64,000 bases of DNA from Schistosoma haematobium (Eukaryota; Platyhelminthes; Trematoda; Strigeidida; Schistosomatidae). The position numbers and the translations under genes are program-made. The notes below the pieces were generated by a model. That model made no database searches. It was not told the origin of the DNA and was given only the letters and a program-made list of their open reading frames with translations. The stretch is taken from NCBI RefSeq assembly GCF_000699445.3, contig NC_067201.1, positions 20,129,001-20,193,000 of the forward strand, read 5' to 3'. The stretch's first letter is position 1, and the number at the start of each line of letters is the position of its first letter. Below are positions 49,656 through 58,969 of the stretch, piece by piece.

Positions 49656-50400
49656 AATTCACTCTTCATTTCGCTTTGCATCTTATATCTCAGCATTATT
49701 TCATACCAACGTGCAAAGACATCACGGACATTCGGGGCTTGAAAAGGAGTGGTCCATAACACCTTTAAAACTGAGGGTCACAAAGCCTGTCAAACCAGAA
49801 GTCATGAATAAGTGGCCCTTCATTCTGACGTCTATGAAGTCGGACGATGATGCTATCGATGGGCTCTCAACTTTTAGTGTGTGGCCCTTTATCTAGTTTT
49901 GATTGAACCGTATTACGACTGTCATCGAAATGTACATCCCCGCTATATAATCATCGACTCAGATCGCGTTGGTGAATAATGGAAATGAATAAGTTAAATA
50001 CAAGAATGGGTTTCGAATACGTATGTTTACTACAATCGTTTATCCAAACAGACGATCAGGGAAACGAAGAGAATAAGGCGGAGATAGAAGAATGAAGCGA
50101 AACGACGCCCAGTGAAGAATGCGATTGAGCCAACTTCATTTGATGAAATGTGACTCAGTATTTATATTTAGACAAAAGTAAGTTACAGACACGATAAATA
50201 GAGTGGGTAATTAGCATACATATGATCGTATAAAAACGGTCATGGCTGATAAGCGAATAACTGATGAGATCAAAATGTGGTTTGAGAAGAATAAACAAAA
50301 TGGTCTGACCAGAAGCTAGAATAACCTATGTGGGCTTGACAGTGTCAGCCAATACAAAGCCTCCAGCAAAAAATGCGAGTGATAAAAATACCTAATTACC
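49656..50400. other. Intergenic stretch, nothing recognised
   Basis: No supported exon. Around 50080-50250 the sequence is promoter- or LTR-like in composition, but I found no repeat partner in the window. Confidence 0.3.
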
Positions 50401-50404
50401 AAAT

Positions 50405-50690
50405 AAGTCTATGTTAACTATCCTCAAAACTTCGAAGCAGTATTTAGAAGCTAGACGACATGTCAGGAAGTGTGTGATCTAAGCTGACTAGTTGTCGCGA
50501 GGGGTGCATCATACGACATACCTAATGGTTATCTAGTGCAGATGTGTGAAACATCATTTTCAGATGTAGTGTGTCCAGTAGAACATATAAGGTCAAGGTC
50601 GGTCTGGGAGACTTGCAGAACTATTTGTTCTGGGGATTTATTCGCAGATATACGTATTCTATCCTTTCGAAAACATCTATATTTAGGGAG
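50405..50690 (+). repeat. Diverged copy of the 344-bp repeat
   Basis: Shares with 51827-52115 and 52171-52470 the order: GATCTAAGCTGACTAG, a GTGCAGATG block, a GACTTGCAGAACTATTTGTT block and GGGGATTTATTCGC. Confidence 0.45.
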
Positions 50691-51826
50691 GGAGAATGCA
50701 CATATAACATCTCAGCGAATGAATTTAAAGTAAATCTCACGACAATCTGGTTCAAGCTATTTCTAGGAAATATAGTCAGACATCAAAATTATTGAATATA
50801 AATAGGTACATGGTTGTTCAGTTAACTGTATACTTAATAGGTCATCGAATCACGTTAATAATATTTAAAGTTGGTATTTGCCTTAGTGTGCATGACACAT
50901 GTGGTGTTAAACGAAAAGTGTGTAAAGATAACAGACTGTGTGTATTCCTAAGTGGACTTGAGGTGTGAGAAGAAGTTTGATTGACCACGTATCGCCTCTG
51001 ATCGGTGTATCTTTAAGCAACGATACGATTTTTATGTACGATATGAATCACATATCACAGCAGGCATAAAATGAAGATAGGTAAACAAAATAAAAACGAA
51101 GAAACGAATATTTGTGTTATTTTATTGTTCTCATTAGTTTTCCATCATATCCATATAGAAAAACCATGTAGAACAGCTGAATGTAATTGTCGTTGTTTAT
51201 ATAATAAGTGATGTATCAAATGGGATGAGTTCAGGTTTACATATTAATTATTACTTGTCGTGGGACAGGTAATTATATTCTACCTCTCCTATTATTACTA
51301 TTCGGATTTGCCCATGTGTAGAGCTTCGGTTGCTAGTCTTTCTATGCAAAAATTAAAACCTTTTGAGGGATCCTTGTGCCACTGAGATCAGTTTTATGAC
51401 TCAACTCTATTGATAGCTTTATCTTAAAGATGCTACAAGTATTTGGAATTTGATGATACCTTCTAGCGTGGGAACGAGTCGCGGTAGACTATGAACACCA
51501 CTACAAAGGAACGTGTGCCAGGATATCCATAAAATCCCCCGGCATCCAAATATCAGAAGGCAGTTAATGGACCAAGTCGACATATATTTGCTGGCGATCT
51601 CGTGGTATCGAAAGAATACCGAGGTCGTGCCAGGATACAAACTTGGTTACTGAGCGTAACCGGATTCGCGCGAGGTCACAATCGAAGTAAGTATAATGGA
51701 TGTTTTTAGCACAGTTAAACAAAGAGCACATCAAAACAAGCACAGGTACAATTGGTCACAATAATAATAATTGTTTTCATTAAACCAATCGTGTTCTCGT
51801 GATAAAAGTAAGTCAGTACAACTTTA

Positions 51827-52170
51827 ACCAGTAACACCTATAATCAAAATTTGTCAACCCAGTGAAATCGTAAGTCCGAAGCGAAATGGTTCGGAGATAT
51901 ATTTGATAGGCTATTAATTTGTCATGAAGTGACTGATCTGAGCTGATTAGCGGTTGCAGCAGTTGAGCACAGCCTACCTGCTCGTGATCTGGTGCGGATG
52001 CACGACCAAACACCTTCAATTAAGCGGGTTCATTAAGACTAACGTGGTCAGCATCAAATGTAGAAGACCTGCAGAACAACTGGTTTTAGGGATTTGTATA
52101 CTGCTACAACCACTTTACTATTCAATGGTTTTGATGATGTCACAGGTATTCAGTGTTTGACAACGCTTCT
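51827..52170 (+). repeat. Tandem 344-bp repeat, unit 1
   Basis: Begins ACCAGTAACACCT at 51827; the next unit begins with the same bases at 52171. Internal landmarks are GATCTGAGCTGATTAGCGG, CGTGATCTGGTGCGGATGC and CTGCAGAACAACTGG. Confidence 0.55.
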
Positions 52171-52470
52171 ACCAGTAACACCTTCTAATGTATTTCGTTC
52201 CCACCCAGAGAAATCAAAAGACAGAGTCGAGGAGATCGGAAGAGTATATTTGGCGATTACCAATATATCGGAATTCTCTGATCTAATCTGGCTAGCGATT
52301 TCGGTTGATGTTGAGCACGGCGTTACCACACGTGATCTGGTGCGGATGCCTGACCGAGCGCCTTCAGTTAGATGAGTCCACTAAAACATATTGTCAGCAT
52401 CCAATGTCGAAAACTTACAGAGCTATTTATTTTGGGGATTTATTTACCGCTACAGTTTCGATGTTTGATT
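52171..52470 (+). repeat. Tandem 344-bp repeat, unit 2 (truncated)
   Basis: Same order of landmarks as unit 1 (CGTGATCTGGTGCGGATGC is identical), ending in GGGGATTTATTTACCGCTAC. The units are clearly diverged, so the duplication is old or they are separate insertions. Confidence 0.55.
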
Positions 52471-52971
52471 ATATTTCTTTGAGAAAGTTTAGATCATATT
52501 GTCAAGTAAAACGATGGATTTACTACAAATCTATCCGCTTAGATTTGAAAAATGTATTCTTATTCTTTAAAGTGTCTCACATTAACTCGGCGTCCAAAAC
52601 TGTTCTTTTGTCTCTATATTTAGTTATTCTTATGTGGTTGCTGATAAACAATGCCATTTTCTTTGATTTTGATCCCGACTATTCCACTTCTGGCATGGCA
52701 GTGTCGGGTTACGCGTGTGTATTAGGTTCTATATTAATTATAACCGACTGATAAGCATAACTGAATCATTCCACTAGCTATAGAAAGGGAAGTTGCCTGA
52801 TCATAATTTACTTTATCAAACTGTGCTGCAGAACTCTATTGTCACATAAAAAAGCAAGAATAACGAAACTAGACAGTCTATAATTGCTCGACTCTTATAT
52901 AGTGCGTATATTGATTTAATAGTGACGGATATTTCCTCTCAAGCGCGGGTGTTTTGAGTGCTTGGTTAACT
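52471..52971. other. Upstream region of the flippase gene
   Basis: Likely holds the promoter and 5' UTR of the ATP9-like gene; no specific element was recognised. Confidence 0.3.
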
Positions 52972-55900
52972 ATGGCAACTGGTTCATCAGACAGCTTGTT
53001 GGATTCAGATAATGAGTCCGAGCGGCACCGTAAATGTTCTACCTGTTCTTCAAGGTTAGCTTATGAATAATATGACCACCCTCACTTGCTAATTCGCTTG
53101 AACATTTTAAACGATTCATATTATAAATTGCCCGTGATTTATGTAGGCTTTTTGTCGTATAATACAAAGCTTAGAAGCATGGAATTCCTTCCTGAAGTTG
53201 AAGTTATTAGGGAGGATAGCACTACTTTTTTCAATTGTCTGATGCAGAATAGCTTTAAGAAACTTCAAGTTTCTATAAACTTTAAATGTAAGACATGTAG
53301 TTTTTGTTGTTTAGTTGTTAACATTTCGATAGATAATCTAGTGTAGAGGGCTTGTATTTAAGCTTCCCCATAAATCCTCTTGGTCCTAGCCCGAATCTGT
53401 CATTTATGCGTTTTAAAACAATTTTCAGTGTCTTGCTTTCAGGATCAATCTTAAGACTAATATTCAGGAAAGTACACAAAAACCACAATTCGTAACAAGA
53501 GTTGTTTGCATCCGCTGCAGATTCTTTCTTGCACTAGTGGTCGTTGCCGCCCCATCCATATTTTAGATGTATTTGTAGGATTAAGGTTGAATAGGTTGAT
53601 AACTATTGTTCCCACTACGTAAATTTTGTTTCGGTGGTAGTTCGTGCCAGGAAACTGTTACTAGAGAAGATGAAGCTGTAGCCTGCTCTCATACCAGTTA
53701 ACTGGGACTGTGAATGGGACAGTTGGATTAGCAGAACACTATTGAATTATGATGCACATAACAGATGCTAACATTATGGGCTTTAGAATATTGTCATATC
53801 GATACCAGATCACAGTACTATTTTTTTTTTAACTAAAGGCTGTGTTTGAATCGGTTGACTGACAGGCTTTGTTATTGTGTTTACTGTCCAGCTTTCTAAA
53901 TGCCCCTGTCACTATACTGATATGCATCTCAGCTACTCGTAACTATACCCATCTGTACAAAACCCATCAGGTTCGGTGATAGTATTTATTGACGTTGATC
54001 ACATTTATATAATATGATATGTCACCGTTTAGTGTTAATCAGTCTTATAACAGCTTCCACCATTATTTATATCACTTTCTTTTATCTTATTACACTGCAT
54101 TTGATCGATTGCTTAGTAACTTTTCATATTATTTCAGTTGCATTAGTTGTTGTCGAAATTGTCGAGGTCCAAAAGTTTACCATGCTCGTGTAGTTAATGT
54201 TGGTAGACCATCGAAGACTCAGAAATTTCCTTCGAATCGGATCAATAATCAAAAGTATAATGTAATAAGTTTCATTCCTTTGGTGAGTGTAGCAGTTACG
54301 TTTTAAAGTTGACTAGATTTTGAATTAGTGCTCATTTAACCTTTGGTACTAATTCTACTTACATAACGGTAGAGCATCTCCAATTTGAATCCTGATAATT
54401 ACCAGTTAACTAGATCGATTTATACTTCAGTGTGGTTCATTTACACCATTAGCTTAGAAATATCATAAACAGTTTTTCAAGTGTAATTTTCTTATTAAAG
54501 TTATATTGTAGATAATGGGTATGTTGAGCTGTGGCCTAGTAATTAAGCCGCCTGACTGTCAACCGGGTTGTTGATACGAACTATGCACCGTTACTTCGGT
54601 TCGGGAAGTCCGGGGGTATCAGTGACTATCATACTTAGGTTGACTCAAAGGTGAGTATGAGTTTATCCCTATACAGTATAGATAAGGAGAGTTTGTGACG
54701 GTCTATTGGTTTTGTTAGGGACTATGCTCATCAGCACTATTATGAATCAAATTTAAAAGTACTCTTTATTTTTGGCTACTAGTTCTTAATACGGTGTTTT
54801 TATACTCTATTTGTTTATAAATGCCTTTAACTGTATATTTTGCAGTTACTCTGATTTAGAAGAGTTAATCGATAAATAGTAGTTAAGGGAATTATTTCAC
54901 GGGTATAGTTTGACTAATCCATGTTAACTCTACTTAAAGAGCCTTTGTTTCAGTTGCTGCGTTCCGAAAGATTGTAGGTACAGCAAGCGGAGAACCTAAT
55001 AATTGTTAATTAAAATTGTTTTTACTCGTTATTAATCTGTAGCCAATGTTTCAGCAAACTATATTTTTTGTGAGATTTAGTCCTAAACCGCTTAATCTTG
55101 TGATGGGAGACTTACACATTCACATAAACTTATTAGGAATCATCCTGAAACCAAGGATACACAACACAGTTTTGAACCACTTGGGAAATAAGAATGTTTG
55201 TAAGGTTTCATATACACTAGATTGGTGACTACCAATAGTACTGAATTGCTGTTCGAGGATATCCTGAAAATTTATTTGTTCATATCTGAAAGCTTGTTTG
55301 GTATGGGTTTACTATTTGTACAACATAGTTACAAATTTATAGGCTGTTACTTCTGTGGTTTTCGTGTTTTCACTAATTGTTAATAGCGAATCTATGTGCT
55401 TCATTTGTTTGTACTTTTCAGGTTCTTTTTGAACAGTTCAGTGTATTTTTAAATCTCGTCTTCCTTGTAATTGCATGTAGTCAATTTATTCCCGAACTTG
55501 GTGTGGGTCGTCTGTACACATATTGGGGGCCACTTGGTTTTGTGATTGCAATAACCATGATTCGAGAAGCGGTAGATGACATTGGAAGATGGTCTCGTGA
55601 TCGCGATGTCAATATGGCTATCTATGGAAAGTATGTCCGCAACAAAGAAGTTTCCGTTATGAGTTCAGATATCAAAGTAAGCCTTCTTGAACATTGTATT
55701 GAATTGTGTATTGAGTTGTGCTAATTAAAACACTTGTAATCTCAAGTGTACGACCACTGCAAACCAACTTTTCATAATCCGTCAGTGTATATAACTCATA
55801 GTAATACTGGAACTTTGGTTGACCCACACTACTCAAAACGACTCTTAAAGAGACCCTACTCATTGTCTTCCCTTAGCGGGTTGTCTTTACAAAAGTGAGA

Positions 55901-58071
55901 GCCGTCGTCCAAAGACTGCACTGGAGAAGTAGATACAGTGAGTCAATCTAACGAAGTTAGATAATCTTGATTCTGAACCAATGGTCCTCACAGACTAAAG
56001 GATCATATGGCGATGAATGCTGTACAGAACTACTCTAGTCACGGGGCACCGCGGGATTGCGTCTCTTGATATTGCCAGACATCTTGTGCATCAGACCATA
56101 AGATCGGAAACTTGTTTGAAGCGTTGTGACTTTTAAGGAAACCACCTCTGTCGGTTTAGGTACCTATTATCAAAGCCTTCACACAGTTGGTAATAATTAC
56201 CAGTGATGCTAATGATGTGGTCACGTTGCACACTAAGACTCACTAGTGATAAAAGTCATAGTGAATTTATTATACCCACATTTATTTTTCATCACTTACT
56301 CGCTACTCCGTTTTATTTTCATTTGAGTTCTACTTATTTCTACAGTAATTCTACTCTTTAATATATCAGATAATTTCTTTTGAAAATTGTTCCAATCCCA
56401 AACGGTTTTATTTCATTGAATGTTTGCTGTCTGGAAGCTATTACTGACTACGATGTCTGATATATGTATTGTGAAAAGATATGTACCTTTTAAACTTCTC
56501 GCCCTAGTTTTTTGCTTGTTGATATAGATTGGGTACTAGAGGGCGTTTGCTTAAACTCCGTAGTGTCTCACTATCGACGTATACTTTATCTCTGAAACTT
56601 TTAATTTGGGCTCCAACCAACCATTGTAAATTTCTGTTCCATTTATCGATTTAAAAACAGGTTCTCCATGTACTTATCTATAAATCCTGTGACTGGTGTT
56701 CAACCTTGTCAAAATGGAGAGAACACTTGGTTGTATTCACGTTAACAGTTGTTTTTTGGGTTGTTAGGCTAGATAGTTCAATCAGAGACCAAAGAAACCG
56801 GCTTGAAAAACGTTGTTTTTTCCTAGTCTCTGTCTATGCACCGTCAGAGGGCTGCTTAGATGAGGCAAATGATGAATTCTGCTGTCAAATAAATGAAATC
56901 CTCAACAAGACGCACTTGACAGATGTTGCTTTGCAACCTGAGGACCTAATTGCCTAGATGCACGTTTAAACTCAGAAGGGGATGTTTTGGGTCATGAGTT
57001 TTCACTTACTAATCTCAGGTTAAATAATAGGAACTGTTTTCAACTTTGCTTAAATCGCAACTCATTTTTTAAAACCAGTACTGACTTTCGACAAAATCAT
57101 CTCCAATTTGTTACCTGATATTTTGACCCTGTAGTTCGAGTGGTTGTGTTGTAGTTGTCTACCGACTGCACAAATATGCAAAAGACTACTATTCCCTTTG
57201 GAAAACATTTCAGGATTCTAATCGTACCATAGTATGCACTGAACTCATATGTCCTCGTGGCCAACAGGTTCGTCACCCTAAATAGATTAATGTGAGTTGG
57301 GCAGAAGTCCAACTGACTCCGCCTCAGAAAAATTAACAAGACTATCCTAAGCCCTTCAATAGGTGACGACCAATGACCCACCTAACTCAGCAAAGGTTCG
57401 GAGATAACTCAGACTTTTGGATTGTTACGCTTCATTTTTCTTTATAAAGGTAAATTGCAACCTGTAACTGATCTAAATTTGTTTCATCTACTTTTTCCAC
57501 CCAAACTCTGTTTCTAATAAACACTATTCTATTTTCGTTATTTATTGAATAAATGGCCTTTCCTCCTGTTCCTTACAAATTCATAGTTTTACTTCGTACA
57601 GCCCTCTATGTTTCATAGCCTCGGAAACCTTATCTAAACAACCATTAATTGTTAGGAATGTCGAGAACCGTGAAAGTAACTGTATTCTTTTTTTAATTAA
57701 CATTTTTTAAAATCTTAATTCACAATTTTTCTATATCACAACGTACTTGTTTTGTGCTTGTTACCAAATTAACCTGGTATCTTTCTGTTGGTTAAGTTTA
57801 ATGTATTTAATACTTGTGCTCTAAATTTAGTGTTTCACAGTTAGTATTCGTTTTTCGGTTATAATAGGTTGGTGATCTTATTCGTTTAGAGAAGAATCAA
57901 CGAGTTCCAGCAGATATGATCTTAATATGGACATCAGATCGAAATGGTTCTTGTTTTATACGGACAGATCAACTTGACGGTGAGACTGACTGGAAATTAC
58001 GTTATGCTATACCAACTACACATGCTTTTGTTAGCCGTACTGGTCATCCAAGTTCATTGTGGGATATGGAA
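52972..58071 (+). CDS. ATP9: ATP9/Neo1-type P4-ATPase (phospholipid flippase), first four coding exons
   Basis: Exons 52972-53054, 54138-54282, 55422-55676 and 57868-58071 join in phase (229 residues here; the gene continues beyond the window). The start ATG at 52972 opens a short acidic/serine-rich cytosolic N-terminus with a cysteine-rich patch (CSTCSS, then [10 protein letters not shown]). Residues 77-125 form the first two membrane helices ([38 protein letters not shown]). The actuator domain carries the P4-ATPase signature DGET (residues 198-201) in [13 protein letters not shown], the ending characteristic of ATP9A/ATP9B and yeast Neo1 rather than other flippases. These enzymes use ATP to move phospholipids to the cytosolic leaflet of Golgi and endosomal membranes; ATP9 proteins act without a CDC50 subunit, as I recall. 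The intron after 58071 contains the BEL/Pao array in antisense. Confidence 0.9.
55965..56200 (+). repeat. Dispersed repeat R, diverged copy in flippase intron
   Basis: GGGGCACCGCGGGATTGCG, then AAGGAAACCACCTCTGTCGG and the CTTCACACA block match the order of repeat R. It has lost the 3' end. Confidence 0.5.
56735..57120 (+). mobile_element. Degenerate RTE endonuclease fragment in flippase intron
   Basis: The frame 56706-56957 includes [20 protein letters not shown] and [20 protein letters not shown], aligning with RCLFVVSAYSPTDCSSDDVK and DEFYRNLSDLLLKARRSDVV of the RTE element at 651-4830. The GDFNA motif that should follow is replaced by a stop, so it is an old fragment of a related family. 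Confidence 0.65.
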
Positions 58072-58588
58072 GTAAGTGTATTGACTTTTCTCTGTCAGTT
58101 CAAATTTATCATTTGAAATTAACAGTGTTCGTAAGTTTAGGAAGAAAAAAGGACCTAAATAATTGATACAACAAAACTGATAGTAGAATAATACTTCCAT
58201 ATTCCTTATTGCCCAATAAATTCTAAACACACTATCAGCTAACCTATTTATTCCAGCTTTAATGATGATGATTTTAAATTGTTTGCTGAGAAATAGGGAG
58301 GTTCTTCCTTTTGTTTTTACTGATTTATACCAACTATAAGTTTGTATCTTGTTGTTCTTTCGTGTACCTTATTTGACTAACTGTGCATAAATCATTATTT
58401 CACACGGTGTTGGTGAAGCTTGATAAGTAGCAAAGGCTACAGATCAGTTGTTTGAATCTTGTTCATTAGTTAATTAGATTGATATATTTACTGTGACAAC
58501 TGAAACCGGTGTCCCAGTATGCTCGACGAAAAATCACAATAATGCTATTAATGATGAAGTATTTGTGTTTGTACTGATCATTTGTAAT
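58072..58588. other. Flippase intron, left flank of BEL/Pao array
   Basis: AT-rich intron sequence with no recognised feature. The array starts at the TGTAGG boundary at 58589. Confidence 0.4.
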
Positions 58589-58969
58589 TGTAGGAAACAA
58601 TTTCCCACAGATTCAACTCTAAGCTAATCTCTAGACTGTCGAATACAGAGTCTTGGTTTAGCCAAAGTCAGAACAAGTAAGCTATTTGGCTATATAAACT
58701 TTATCTGTTTCTAAAACATAAATTAACATCATAAGCGTACAAACAAACAGTACGGTCTATTAATACAGAGAAAAACAGAGACAAATAACATACCGAACAG
58801 TAGCTAGAGAATAGGAAAAATGAGTCAACAAGCCAATATTGTTTTACAATGAACATTAAACTGTGATTGGTTAATAAAGAGATACAGTCGTACAAGGTCA
58901 AAAGGAGTTGATGTGGTGGTGGGCGTTTCCCTTATTATTGGTGGGTTCGTCTATCAATCACATTTTACA
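58589..58969 (-). mobile_element. BEL/Pao LTR (3' LTR of copy 1), 381 bp
   Basis: On the minus strand it begins TGTAAAATGTGATTG and ends GTTTCCTACA, i.e. TG...CA. By eye the sequence is identical to 61644-62024. A purine tract GGGGGGAG (58970-58977) lies immediately upstream on the minus strand, as expected for the plus-strand primer. Confidence 0.85.
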
